Shown here: piece after piece, positions 45,079 through 57,292 of the stretch | Layout of the letters: every line of letters begins with the position of its first letter | Position numbering within the stretch: the stretch's first letter is position 1 | NCBI GenBank assembly: GCA_014621425.1 | Contig: JAANBB010000025.1 | Coordinates: forward strand, 124,001 to 188,000 | Reading direction: 5' to 3' | DNA from: Cylindrodendrum hubeiense | Lineage: Eukaryota > Ascomycota > Sordariomycetes > Hypocreales > Nectriaceae | Length of the DNA: 64,000 bases | Notes under the pieces: model-generated | The model's database searches: none | Seen by the model: the letters and a program-made list of their open reading frames with translations, nothing else | Told to the model about the DNA's origin: nothing | Program-made: the position numbers and the translations under genes

Positions 45079-48000
45079 ATGGTTGTCGCTACTGAAAACC
45101 AGGAAAGCTCACCAGACTCGGAGGACTGGGTGCTGAGGTATGTCAATGACCTGCGAATGACTTCCCCCTCTTCCGGCTGTACCCCCGCAATTACTGACGC
45201 TTTCTCCCAAACCTCCAGGCGAACTCCAAAGGCGTGCAGGTTGTGTCGCAAGAAGAAAGTCCGCTGTAAGTAATGATTTACAAATGGCAGGCCACCGTCA
45301 TACGGCTCTCGGCTCTGACATGCAGCTACTGACCTCTGCATGTCTCGCGAATTCAGGCGACGGCGGACAGCCCACATGTGCTCAATGCCTGGTCCACAAA
45401 AGCGATTGCATTTACCTTCCACGAGCCCAACGAGCGAAGCGAAGTCATAAGGAGCGAAGAAATTCCTCCAGTCAACAGCCTCGCAACAGACACGACTCTG
45501 GTTCATCGTCTTTCGTGACAGCCAGCGTTGGTGTGCCTTCATCTGCGACCAACTGGAACAGTAGGCGCTCCCCTACCATTTTGAGACTCTGCTCTGATTT
45601 CAATGTCAGGGACACTCGGTACATCCGGAATTAACCAGCAACCGCCGACACCCCCGGGTCACACTACCGAGAATGCCACATACACCGTGCAGAAACCCCC
45701 AACGCCCCCAGACGCTGCAGCCGGTGCTGTCCAACCGATCGATCGGGACGTCGATGCCATCGCAGATACTATCAACTGTGCAGACCACAATGGTAGCCCT
45801 GATCAGATACACGCCGTTAACCAACTTGATCAAGATATGAGCTCAAATATATTCGATGTGCACCAAAACGGCCACAACGCGACAGATCCATATCACCCCC
45901 ACGATCCACCGAACTTGGACACTACTTTGGATTATCAGAACGCTCAATATTGTTTGATGGATGGGGACAGCCCCTCAATATCACTTCTCGACTGCGCCCT
46001 TTTGTCCGTCAACGACGACTATCAGACCCTCATCGACCCCAACCTGCAAAGCGGAGATATCCCCGACGAGACCAATCCCAACTCTGACATTGCCGAAGCA
46101 GCTAATGGCTCTATGGACATCGATAGCTCATCAATGGAGGCTAGCCAAAACATAGACCTGGAAGAAGATATTGGACACAGTCTACAGTCGACCCTAGTAG
46201 GTCACATGAAATACATGGGTATGTTGTCCCATCCATCCGATCTCATTTCAATGGCGAGCTAATATATATGCTCGGATAGGACCTAGCATGTCGGTACGAA
46301 GACTTCTCTCCGAACTTTTGACCCAGATCCGTGTAGAGTAATGCTGACGTATAATGTAGTTCATACCTGCGACTCGCCTCGGCCAAGAATGGATTACCAG
46401 AGTTACAGGGTCGAGCTACTTCTCAACCCAACTACAGACATTCCTCCGCGAATGGACGCCAATTAACAGCGCGTTGGATTTGCATCTGTCTTATGATTAT
46501 ACTGTGATGCCATCGTACGAGACAGCATTGGACTTTGTCCACTGTGAGTTACTCAATATTATCATTCCACCTCTCACGGAGTACATTGATTAAACTTTAT
46601 CTTTCATCAGGTTACTTCGCTACAGTTCAGTCGTAAGTAGACCTCTCATTGATCCATAGACTACTTCACTCACTAATCTCGACCTCACAGAGCATTTCCC
46701 ATTCTCGACGAAAAGGAGTTTATCGACCACCTTGAGACTAGCTACAGTACACTTATGCCTTCCGAAGACCCAACTTGGTGTGCTCTAGTCAATGTCGTGC
46801 TAGCGATCGGATGTCGAGCAACACCAGGTTCAAGTGATGCGACCTACTGCGGACTATTTGACAATGCCCTCAGCCTGTTCACAAGCGTCTCGCTAGGATG
46901 GGCCAAGTTGGAGAAAGTGCAAACTCTCATCCTTATGGTATGGATTCTTGCTCAACGTTTCCCCATAGGTCTAACAAAAGAATCAGTACATATTTGGCAG
47001 CCATACGACATCTGCTCATTGGGGCTACACATTTCTCTCTTGCGCGGTCAGCGAAAGTTATGCGATGGGGCTGCATGTTGAACCCTCTAAATCATGGGCC
47101 CTCTCAGACACGGACGTGAAGCGCCGAAGTCTGCTATTCTGGACTCTATTCTGTCTGGACGCTCGTAAGACACCACTACAACTGCTTCATAGTCGGAACA
47201 CTGACTCAAATGCAAGAACTCATCTTTCGTCTTGGAAGACCACCACTCCTCCGAAGACAAGAAATATCTCAACAACTACCCTCCAAGGAAATCCTCGCTA
47301 CTGGCTTCTCCACCCAACCATATCACCATCCAACCACTGGCATGGATGCTTCATGGTGGGGCAAGATGTTTATTAAAAACATTGAAACATCCCACCTCCT
47401 CTTAGATGTTCACGACTTTGCTTGCGTGAAACCAGAAATGCCCAGCTTAGACCATCGTCTATGTAAACTTGAAGCGAAGGTCAGTAAATTGCCAAGACCC
47501 GTACAGAAAAAAACTAATGGTTGTGTATAACAGATTGCAGATGCCTGTTCGAATCTGGAGTCTGAAGGGATCCTTCAAAATGGAAGCTCCATGGTGCATA
47601 ACTTGAACCAAAGCGAAGGAATGATACTACCAATTGCCATTGTCCAGAGTAGTATTTTTCTCGCCAAATGGGTTCTGCGCCTAAGGCCGATCGGATTGAA
47701 GACTGTCCAGCAACTGCAACAACTACGCCTCGATATCGTTGACTTACCACGAGGACCTTCGCAGTCCTTGACTGAAGACCTAGATATTGCATCTGAAGCT
47801 GCTGGGTCGCTGATTGAGCTTGTGTCTTCATTTACGAAGGACAATCAAAACTTTCATTGGTAAGCTCTATGATAACTACTCACCGAAGATGTAATTAACA
47901 TATTCCCAGGTACCTGGCTCCGCTACCAGTCTTTGCTCTATATGTTCTCTTCTTGTCCATACTTCATCAACCACTTGGTCCTAAGGCCAATCAATATATG

Positions 48001-48222
48001 GAACTGATGTCAATGGTGGTGGAGTCGACCGCCCAGGGCGCCAACATGCCGCGCCCCCTTATCTCGGACCTTCATCTCACTCATTGGCTCGCCTTCTTCT
48101 CTCGAACAGCTCGTATGGCAATATCTCGAGCTAAAAAGTCTCAGAGCAATCGAAACAACAATATGGGCGGGCCTGTGCAACCAGGTCGTTTACTACTCGA
48201 TGGAACTCGAACGTCACCGTGA
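45079..48222 (+). CDS. Zn(II)2Cys6 transcription factor, cluster regulator candidate 1
   Basis: About eleven exons encode some 780 residues, starting MVVATENQESSPDSEDWVL. The zinc cluster spans the second intron: ACRLCRKKKVRC joined to DGGQPTCAQCLVHKSDC by a GTAAGT donor that splits the third Cys codon, giving C-x2-C-x6-C-x6-C-x2-C-x6-C. A low-complexity acidic linker contains two PPTPP repeats. The fungal-specific regulatory domain follows: FIPATRLGQEWITRVTGSSY, FVHCYFATVQSAFPILDEKE, SAHWGYTFLSCAVSESYAMG, then HVEPSKSWALSD and LLFWTLFCLDA. An exon of about 22 nt lies near 46611-46632. It is nuclear. It lies inside the cluster, tail to tail with a second regulator. Ligand and targets are unknown. 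Confidence 0.82.
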
Positions 48223-48513
48223 ACTGACACGGGTTTCAACTAGTGGGCCGAATCTTCTATCGCTGCATTTTGCGGCAAAGCACAGCCCGTGTATAATTCT
48301 GAAGCTAGATATAGACGAGACATTATTCCTGACACGCAATAACCGCGGGATCTATAAAACGTACCAAGTAAATACACGAAGAGCAACTTGGAGTGGGTGA
48401 TGAACTAGCACTCTTCAACATTAGAGTAATTATAGCACAAAGCCACATTTTCATCATCACAGAACGTTCTAAGTGGATGCCATTTATTTTGCTTGGTTAT
48501 CTTGCTTTTGACC
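48223..48513. other. Convergent spacer between the two regulators
   Basis: About 290 bp between the stop codons. The plus-strand frame continues open in another phase but shows no domain. Confidence 0.45.
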
Positions 48514-51338
48514 CTACAGCGTATGTTCTAACTCCACCATACTGTCATCCTCCATCCATTGCAAGATGTCCGCAATATCGTCTCCAGCATCTATCCCTGT
48601 CAGAGTATGTGGGTCAAATAAATCCCCTGGAGTCTGTACATAGTCTCTGATGGATTCAAATAAGGCAAAGTCAATTCCTTCGGTCTCAAAACCTTCCATA
48701 ATGAAGGTTGAAGTCTTTTCATGAGCAGTATCTTCAGTTGTTGAGCTTACAGAGCATGGACTGATGATCTCAGTAGAGTGCTCAGGTGTGGGAGGGGGGT
48801 TGTTTGGCGAATTTGGTGGTGCTGCAAGCAACTGTCGGTAGTCGAGCTCTCTAACGAGAACCTCTGATGCCTGGCCACTGTCTCCAAAAATGCCACGAAG
48901 GGTTGCTGGGAAATCTCCTTCGCCAACCAACCTGTCCTTGCTAAGACTTAAATCCATTGTGAAAACAAGTCGCAAGTAGCAGTTCGGTTGCGCTGTAAGG
49001 AGATCGGTCCAGTCAATCTTGACATTTTTGGCAAATTCCTCGTTCCCAGGCGATAGGTGACGCAGTACTGACTCTTTCCGCTGTACTAGGTCAACAATAT
49101 GGCGCATCCTTCTGCTCACAAAGTCAACGGCGTCATATTGGGTGTGGTACACCATCATGGCTTTGACGACAGTGGTAAGTCTGTGTTGTTTCAAGGTCAG
49201 GAATGAATTTTCGTCAGGTGGTAGATCACCTCCAGTATAAGCAGACGAAAGCTCAGCATCAAGCATATGTAGAACGAGTGGCAGTGCGGTACAGGCAACT
49301 GCGCTGATAGGAAGCCAGCGAGCTAGGCCGAGTGAGGTGAGTTCCTTAAGGCACTCTGTGACGGCAACTACAGCATCCTGTAACTCATGCCGATTTTCGC
49401 AGATTTTGGAAAGATCGCCTGCTGGCGTGAATACAGCTGGGCTCAGCATGTACGCTTTCTTCGGCGAGGGTGCAGCCGTAAGAAGTAATACTTCATGATG
49501 GCATAGGGCGGCCCGTGCAGTGCTTTATTGAAGAGGTTAGTAGGGTAATTCTTGGAGCCCTAAGATTCGCAATCCACTTACTGGTAATACATGTACATCA
49601 AATCTCTATATAACGTAACAGACTCGTGCTGACACTTGGCCAACTCTGCTCGATGTAGTGGAGGAAACTGGCAGTTGGCCTGCTTGTTCCACCTACGTAG
49701 GGCTAACTTGCAATCTTTTGTCTTGAGAACTTCTTCAGAGAGAACTAGCCGTCCATGGCATGGTGCATCATCCGGCGGATAGGCCATGAGCAACACCTCT
49801 GTGAGCACAATGCAAAGTTCCGAAGTCTGCACGATAATTCGGATCAAAGTCCGCTTAGTTTCCGCGTTGTAAACTTTGCTTCGATGGATTTCACTCTCAA
49901 AATCTTCGTAGCTAAGAGATGGGAATGCCTCAAAGTTGAAATCGGCACGGGTGATTTGGATGCTGCGCCTGCAGCACAGTGGAAGAATCCTGTCTCTCAT
50001 GATGCAGCACCACCACAATCTTTTGAGAGTATTTGGGCTAGCCAGCAGAGGCTTCACCTCACCTCTTTCATATTGGTGGGCTTCGGCAATTCTCGCATGC
50101 TGAATTGCAATGCTCAGCCACGTGGTATTTCGTTTCTTCAATCCTTGATTTGAACTTGTTGCCCAAAATGACAGTAACAACGCAGCCTGGGCAATGCTAA
50201 CTGATGAGGACTCGACTTCAAGGTCATACAAAAGCTAGGTGACATTTTGTCAGCCTCGGTCTATGGGTTCACAAGTAGCTGGAAGGGTACCTTGGTCACA
50301 CGAAAAAGCCCGAACCTCGCCACTTTGACGTTGGAAAAGCCAAGCGCTTTTATGCATTCGGGAGAAACAAACTGAATTAGTTAGTCAATCAGGATACTAC
50401 CAGTTGGGAAGCGTGCAATCTCACAACACAGGTTGCAAATATGATGGCTTGAAAGACGAGCAAGGATATCTTATTGTTAGCTCCAGCAATTCCATTTGGT
50501 TTGCCGTAGTATAAATCCCAAAAATCCCCCTCGTTTAATAGAGGGAGGACAGGGTGAACGTGAAGAAAGTATTGTTGCACTAACTCATCTAGAGCAGGGC
50601 GGGTAGGAACACGAAGACATCCTTGCATCTCCAGAAAGCTGACGTCCAAGGTACTCAGGTTGTGCAAGTCGCTCACTGATATGAATGGATAATATGAGTA
50701 GAAAACATATGAGGGCATCTTTTTGAGAACCTCGTGTCGAGCACGCTGAGTTGAACTGTCATCGAGCTTCAAGTCCGCACAAGTAAGGATGCTTTCGGGC
50801 GAGGAAGCATGGCTTGGTGTTTCGCCGGTCGTATCTCGATATTCATCGCTTTCTGTGGTTCGGAAATTTACGGCTGCATCCAACCCAGAATCAGCTTGAC
50901 TATTGTTTATTTTTGGCGATCGACATTTCGCAGTCGGGGTGGGTTCTGAGCTTCCAGAACCATCGACGCAATCTGGTGTTCGGCATCCCTCACTCAAAAC
51001 AACTTGTAAGCCTGTTTGAGTATCGAGACAGTGCAGTCCCGGGATCGTATCATTCCTTCTTTCTCTCGTTGTCATTCGACTGGCATGTTAGCTCGGATAT
51101 GGCATCCGCCGGATGCGGGGGAGGTTCACCTTTTGCCTGCACGGCCAACAATAACGCAGTCCTCGCTATCCAAGTAGCAATTCATGCATGGGATTCCTCT
51201 CACAGATGCATCGCACCGGACCTTCCGGCGTCGGCAAGACAAACATGCTTTCTTGGCCCGTTTCCGTGTTGATTTGAACTTGCGTCCATGATTGTTCGGA
51301 GATTTTGGGGTCTCTGGTAGGCTCGTTTGCTGGTCCAT
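48514..51338 (-). CDS. Zn(II)2Cys6 transcription factor, cutinase transcription factor 1-beta-like, candidate 2
   Basis: The gene starts at ATG 51338 (MDQQTSLPETPKSPNNHG). The zinc cluster is ACLSCRRRKVRC then DASVRGIPCMNC and YLDSEDC, with a basic run KFKSTRKRAKK before it. After an intron the linker leads to the regulatory domain: YPFISVSDLHNLSTLDVSFL, YFLHVHPVLPLLNEGDFWDL, AQAALLLSFWATSSNQGLKK, TWLSIAIQHARIAEAH and RLWWCCIMRDRILPLCCRR. The C-terminal exon is acidic and ends EDDSMVELEHTL, suggesting an activation region. The overall pattern matches the CTF1-beta/CtfB branch, whose known member activates cutinase genes, so a catabolic regulon would be in keeping. Five or so exons, about 860 residues. 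It shares a divergent promoter with the FAD monooxygenase. Confidence 0.82.
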
Positions 51339-51761
51339 TTCGGCGTTGCGGAATTCTGCAATTGTTTGTCATGCATAATTATCAGTGTCCGAAGCAACCG
51401 GTGTTAATTAAACGGCATTAATTACTTCGGCGACGGAAGCGCGGAAATGCAGGGGCACTTGCGACTTGTATCGGGACTCTCCTCTCCACAATGTACCTTT
51501 GCCATTATAACGCCGAGGCCCCGCATATTGCCAGCAGCAAGCCCGAAATGCCGAACTGTACATGTCACCTGACGCCATGTATCAGATACTGCGAAACTGA
51601 GGGGATGTCTCCTAGACCTTCCGATGGCCGCTTTCGGTGAGCTCCTGGATGCTTAAGAACAAGAGTCCAATGCCCTTTTTGTATTGCAAAGCCCAAGTCC
51701 ACGGCATTAACGTATTTTTATTAACCCCGTACTACTATTCCACCCACTTGCTATCATTCCA
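51339..51761. promoter_or_regulatory. Bidirectional promoter, regulator 2 / FAD monooxygenase
   Basis: A 423-bp region. It has an exact cluster motif at 51543-51553, about midway. A second CCG-N5-CCG (CCGCAACGCCG, minus strand, 51341-51351) lies 2 bp from the regulator start codon and may be chance. If the motif is bound by regulator 2, this gives autoregulation. Confidence 0.5.
51543..51553 (+). promoter_or_regulatory. Cluster motif CCGAAATGCCG
   Basis: An exact copy, 209 bp from the FAD monooxygenase start and 205 bp from the regulator 2 start. Confidence 0.6.
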
Positions 51762-54346
51762 ATGACCGCTTTCAAGGTCGCTATCGTCGGCGGCAGCATC
51801 GCAGGCCTAACGCTTGCGAATCTGCTGGACAGGCTTGGTATCGATTTCATTGTTCTTGAAGCCTACGATAAGATCGCCCCGCAGGTTGGCGCTAGTATTG
51901 GCTGGCATCCGAATGGCCTCCGTATCCTCGACCAGATTGGTTGCTACGAGGACATGCGTGCATCTGCCGCCCCGGCCGAGACCATGACCGCCCGGACGAG
52001 TGACGGACGAGTCCTGTATTCCCACCAACTCAGCAAGTGGGTCAAAGAGAGGTAAACCTTTCCTATTTAGTGCTGAGGCGCGTACAGAACCACTCTGCTG
52101 ACACTCATTGCCTACCAAAGACATGGTTACGAGGTTCTCTTTATGGAGCGCCGTGTGGCTCTTGAAATCCTTTTTAAGCACCTCCCAAGCAAGGACAAGG
52201 TTATAACTAGTCGACGCGTCATTCGGGCAGAACAGCTTGTAGACAAAGTTCGCCTTTACACAAAAGACGGGTCGCAATACGAGGCTGACGTGGTCATTGG
52301 AGCCGATGGAATCCACAGCACTCTTCGTCGCGAGATATGGAAAATGGCAGCCGATGCAGATCCATCCTTTGTGTCCGAAGTTGAAAGCAAAGGTGAGAGT
52401 TAGTCCACAGCCCCATATGAACAATCCATTAACTGTCCCAAAGCCATGAAGACAGAGTACGGGTGCATCTTCGGCTTGTCCAGCCCTACAGGCAACTTGA
52501 AGGCAACCGAGGTGCATCTTACACACAAAAAGGATGTCACCATTGCCTGCATGGTCGGCCCCAAGAATATACCATATTGGTTCCTGTTCTTCAAATTACC
52601 GCAGACACATGGTGGAGTTGATCTTCCTCGATACTCTCGAGAAGATGAGATTGCCCTTGCGTCACAAGAAGCCGAAACCTGCATCAATTCCAGTGTCAAG
52701 TTCAAGCAGCTGTACGACAATGTCTCCTTTTCCACAACGACTGCTCTGCCACACCACGTTTTCTCGAAATGGCATTTCGGGCGCATCATTCTGATCGGTG
52801 ACTCGGCTCACAAGGTAAGTATCAGCAGCCCAAGTAATAATATGAGTACTTTTCTAAACACGTTCAGTTCAATCCTATCTCAGGACAAGGCGGCAATTCC
52901 GCGATCGAATCTGCCGCTGCTCTTGTCGATAATCTTGCCATGGCCTTACGACAAAATAATGGTAAGCTTTCAGCTCAGCAAATAGAATTAGTCTTCACAA
53001 ACACAACCTCTACACGTCAATACAGAGCTTGGAACTTAGTTGAGCAGAGCATCAATGCACAACGAGTCTCAGCTTGGTCAAATGGGTTGAACCAATTCTT
53101 GGATTGTCATGTTGCACCCTTGATGAACACGCAGATGTTTGTCGATTCCGTCAGCTCCCCGGTCACAGAGGCATATAAGTGTCATTCATTGAAATCCAAA
53201 AACAGACCAAGGCTGGTTCCGTTTGTGGATGAACTTCCGACAAAACCAATATCCGACTGGTCTTACACTATTATTACCATAACCGTTTACATGGGTCTTC
53301 TCTACCTTGCCGTCAATGGATTAGCTATCATCCCCGGAAAGTATGGTACCTTCGACGATCTCGACAAGGTTGTGAGCGCTCGAAAATTCGAGAACCATGA
53401 TCAGCTCATGAAAAACTTCGACCATATTCCGGTCCTTGGGTCTTCGATGTCTTATCTGATCGCCGTTTACTTTCCGGGCACGGAATCCTGGGATATCGGA
53501 TTCTGGCTTATGACTTTCTACCTATCCATCTCGGAATTGGTTGTCTTTGCCACATGGACTGTTGAATCATGCCGTGCAAGGAATCGAGCAGCTTTGAGCA
53601 GAGGTTCAATCGTCTTCGGGTCCATCAGCAACATCACCGCAATTGCATTCGGCTGTTGCTTTTACTACTTGCAGGATAATCTCAGTGCCTCCAGTGACAA
53701 CAAGTGGTGGGCATCGTCGATGTTGGTACCTCCGGAGAAGGCCGCTGCGGTTCTTCCAGCAACGTTGCTTGGCATGCTACTGCCGACTCTTCTCATGTTC
53801 AACATCTGGCTCCCCAGTGATCTTCGCCAATACCTTACAATTGCATGGATGTTTAGTCCCTGGTATCTATATCTCCTGCACAAATACTTCACACGATATT
53901 ATTCCGCTCCCTCGGCCTTTAAAACTGTTTCAGCGGCTCGGACCGAATCCATCGCGCAACTTCGCCAGTTATACATCGTCCTCGGTCTCATTACAGGCAT
54001 CACACATGTTCTAACGGTATCTTATTGCGTTCTTTCATCTGATGAAACCATTTCTTTGGGAAGAATCTTTCTTCTTCGTTACTTCGAGGGCATGTCTATC
54101 TATGAGGGCGATCACATGATGTTCCTCTGGGACATGTACATTACCGTTGCTTCGCTGGCTGTATGGAGTATTTTGAGCACTTGGTCCATGAGCCGGGCAG
54201 GCGTGATTCATGTGAACATGTTTTTGGTGTTTTTCGTCATCTCGGTCGGCTCAATCCTGATCGGACCGGCTGCCATTACCTCGATGTGTTGCCTTTGGAG
54301 AGAGACCCAGAACACATCAAACAATCTCAAGGAAAAGGAGGCCTAA
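51762..54346 (+). CDS. PaxM-like FAD monooxygenase fused to a C-terminal polytopic membrane domain
   Basis: Four exons encode about 805 residues. The N-terminal part (to about residue 430) is a group A flavin monooxygenase: [20 protein letters not shown] (FAD turn), [14 protein letters not shown] (DG motif), [20 protein letters not shown] and [13 protein letters not shown] (second FAD contact). This form is typical of the fungal epoxidases and hydroxylases of the PaxM group. The rest, uninterrupted in one 1.48-kb exon, has about eight hydrophobic segments, for example [70 protein letters not shown] and [18 protein letters not shown] do not recognise a named family for this domain. It anchors the enzyme in a membrane and may have its own activity. 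Reading frame across all three introns is secure. Confidence 0.83.
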
Positions 54347-54831
54347 AGAGCAGGTCGTCAAAAATAGTGAAGGTCGTCGACCTCTGCTGTATCTTAGTTG
54401 GAATACTCATTTGCATTGGTCTTTCATTTTCTAGCGTGCATTAAATGGATCTGTTTGTGCGCTATAAAGTGTGTCTGTTCATATCTCAACCACACTGCCT
54501 TTTAGCTAGTGTGGTCTTTAAATCATTCCTCTGGGGCCGAAGAGCCTTAAATGTTTAGAAATATTTGCTTCTTTCAGATCTCGATATTGTGTAGCATGTC
54601 TATCCGCAAGCCACTGAGCTCGATCTGATCGTCTTAAATCAACACAGCCAAAAGCCGAATTCCCAGCCGATTATTTATTTTGTCGCCAAGTGTGGCACCT
54701 CCGAGATGCCGGATTCAGCTGATCCGAGACGTAACCTTGACGCACCATTTCAATGATTGTTAGGCAAAGCATCGAATGTCTCCTAAGCCGTTTGTACGTG
54801 CTATCACATTATAATTTACATTCACTTCACC
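54347..54831. other. Intergenic spacer with promoter of the AtuA-type gene
   Basis: About 485 bp. It holds a cluster motif at 54701-54711. No gene is seen. Confidence 0.5.
54701..54711 (+). promoter_or_regulatory. Cluster motif variant CCGAGATGCCG
   Basis: One change from the best form, 121 bp upstream of the AtuA-type gene. Confidence 0.55.
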
Positions 54832-56894
54832 ATGGCTCCTGAGCAGCGTCGACCTATCCGTATTGGTAACTGTGCCGGTGCCGCCTGTGATGCGGGCTAT
54901 CAGATGCTCCGCCAGTGTGAGGGAGGACCTATTGACGTCGTTACGGGCGATTATTTAGCAGGTTCGTTCATCTGCCTAAATACCATAATTTTGAGGGGGA
55001 CTAAGTTAGTACGCAGAGGCAAATCTCGCGCAAAATGTCGATAAATTCAAGGCGAATGAACATAATGGATATGAGATCAATGCCTTGGAGGGCCTCAAGC
55101 TGTCCCTGGAAGTCGCAGTCCGTCGGAGGATCCGACTGGTAATTAACGGCGGAGCTCTCAATCCAGAGGGTTTGGCGAGAGCGGTTGCCAGCATGGTAAG
55201 TGACTCCTATCGAGCACAGGTTTTGTTCTCAACTCTGACTTCCTTCGCATAGGCACGCGAAAAGGATCTGAAGCTCAAAATAGGCTGGGTCACCGGCGAT
55301 GATGTGCTCTCGAGTTTTAAACAATCGGTAAACACGGGAATCACACATCTAGACGGTGACAACGAGGGGTCATACCTTGTGGGAGAAACGGTTGAATTCC
55401 TGAAAGACCCTGAGGGATTTGAGATTGTCAGCGCCCATGCATATCTCGGAGCACGCGCAATTAAAGCTGGACTCGATCGTGGATGTGATATCATCGTTTG
55501 TGAGTATACGAACTTATCTGCAGCCATTCAACATTGATTACAGAACCTAACCAGAACAAGGCGGAAGAGTTTCTGATGCTAGCCCAGTTATTGGAGCTGC
55601 TTGGTGGTGGCATGGTTGGACAGATTCAGATTTCAACCAACTCGCTGGCTCCCTCGTCGCTGGCCATTTGATTGAATGCAGTGGTTACGGCTCCGGTGGC
55701 AATTTTTGCAATTTCTTTCAGCTCCCTCAAGGGGGATTAGTCGACATTGGTTTCCCAATTGCTGAGATCCATGCCGATGGATCCAGTGTTATCACGAAAC
55801 ACGATGGAACAAGAGGCTTTGTCACCGCCGACATTCTCAAGGCACAGCTTGTCTATGAGATTCAAGGGAATATCTACCTCCACAGCGACTGCAAGGCCGA
55901 TCTCTCTAGGATAGAGATCGAGGACCAGGGATTTGATCGAGTACGTGTCTCTGGGACAAAAGGCTACCCACCACCGCCAACGACAAAGGTAGCCGCCTTC
56001 TATCGGGGAGGCTGGCAGTGCGAGTATACCCTCAATGCGACTGGCTATGCAACTGTTGAAAAGTTCAAGTTGCACGAGTCTCAAATCAGGTTCCGACTCA
56101 AAGAAGAGGGCGAGGTAAATAACTTCCAGGTTCTCGAATTCCAACACTATGGTAAGCCCGGCATCGACCCCAAATCCCAACTATCAAGTACTACAGGCCT
56201 TCGGGTCTTTGGCCAGGCTCGAGAGAAAAGAACGGTCGAAGCCCTTGGCAGGGCGATGTTGCATAGCATGCTCCAGCATTACGCCGGAATGCATGGAACA
56301 TTGGACTGGAGGTTACTAGAACCCAAGCAATACCTAAGCTATTGCCCATGTCTAATGCCACAGGCTCAGATCTTAGAGGAGTTCCACCTGTTGGAAGACG
56401 ATGGAGGGGTTTTCGATGTAAATACAGGGACACCATCACTGACTGAAGAGCTCGGCAATCGACTCGACTACGACACGGTCAACCCTTCTCCGCTCAGTAG
56501 CTTCAGTCACCCCACGAGAGCTCGACTTGGGGACTTGGTGCTGGCACGATCTGGTGACAAAGGGGCCAACTTAAACATTGGACTGTTCGTTCGGAAAGTC
56601 GATGAATGGGAGTGGCTTCGAAGCTTCCTCGACCATGAGAGGATGAAGCAGCTGATGGCGGACGAGTGGGATGATTCCTACAAACTGGAGCGATGCGAGC
56701 TCCCTGGAATCTACGCAGTTCATTTTGTCATTTACGGGATATTGAAGCGTGGGGTTAGCTCCAGCGCTCGGTTGGATGCTTTGGGCAAGGGATTCGCTGA
56801 GTTCATTCGCGATCGTTGGGTTGAGCTGCCATCCATGTTCGTAGAGCGATACTCTGATTCTCTTCCATTCAGTCACTCTACAATCGCTTCTTAA
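54832..56894 (+). CDS. AtuA-type protein (acyclic terpene utilization family, DUF1446)
   Basis: Four exons encode about 620 residues, starting MAPEQRRPIRIGNCAGAACD. Family landmarks are RIGNCAGAACDAGYQML, DVVTGDYLAEANLAQN, LVINGGALNPEGLARAV, SAHAYLGARAIKAGLDRG, IIVCGRVSDASPVIGAAWWW, AGHLIECSGYGSGGNF and GLVDIGFPIAEIHADGSS. A distinct C-terminal domain starts near RARLGDLVLARSGDKGANLN, matching the usual two-domain fungal and bacterial form. In Pseudomonas the atuA gene is essential for growth on citronellol and geraniol, but its reaction is not firmly known. The second intron ends at CGCATAG before AREKDLKLK, and the third splits the Cys codon of VCGRVSDAS. It is the strongest hint that the cluster handles a terpenoid or other methyl-branched acid. 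Confidence 0.87.
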
Positions 56895-57292
56895 TGCGAG
56901 AGATCCTATTTCTTGAATACAGTTTTTTAAAATTATCGCAAATGTCAGACCCCATGAAAGCCAGACCCGCAATATGGGTAATCGATCAAGTCGTCATTGC
57001 GTCGTGTCAGGTTATCGCCCGCCAACAGGTCCTCCTTCTGGCGCTATCGGTGCACTAAAGCCGAGCCATCTTTGTGCTGCACGCCTTCAACCCGAATCCA
57101 CAGACGCGCCGCTCCAGGTGCAAGTCCGAAGTGCCGGGTGGTGCGCCAGCGATCAATTCGGATTACGAATGAGCAAAATGAACGGCATCAGCATACTTAA
57201 GATGATTTAAACCACGTTCAACACATTTTTCTAATTGCATCACACTCCAACGAGTTAAACCATAGCAAGCAGCCAAACGTTTCACAGCCAAA
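56895..57292. other. Intergenic spacer with BVMO3 promoter
   Basis: About 400 bp. It holds a cluster motif variant at 57126-57136. Confidence 0.5.
57126..57136 (+). promoter_or_regulatory. Cluster motif variant CCGAAGTGCCG
   Basis: One change from the best form, 157 bp upstream of the third BVMO. Confidence 0.55.

Noticed and set aside
51341..51351. CCGCAACGCCG on the minus strand next to the start of regulator 2 as a functional operator
   Set aside because: Its core differs from the others and it sits 2 bp from the start codon. Probably chance.
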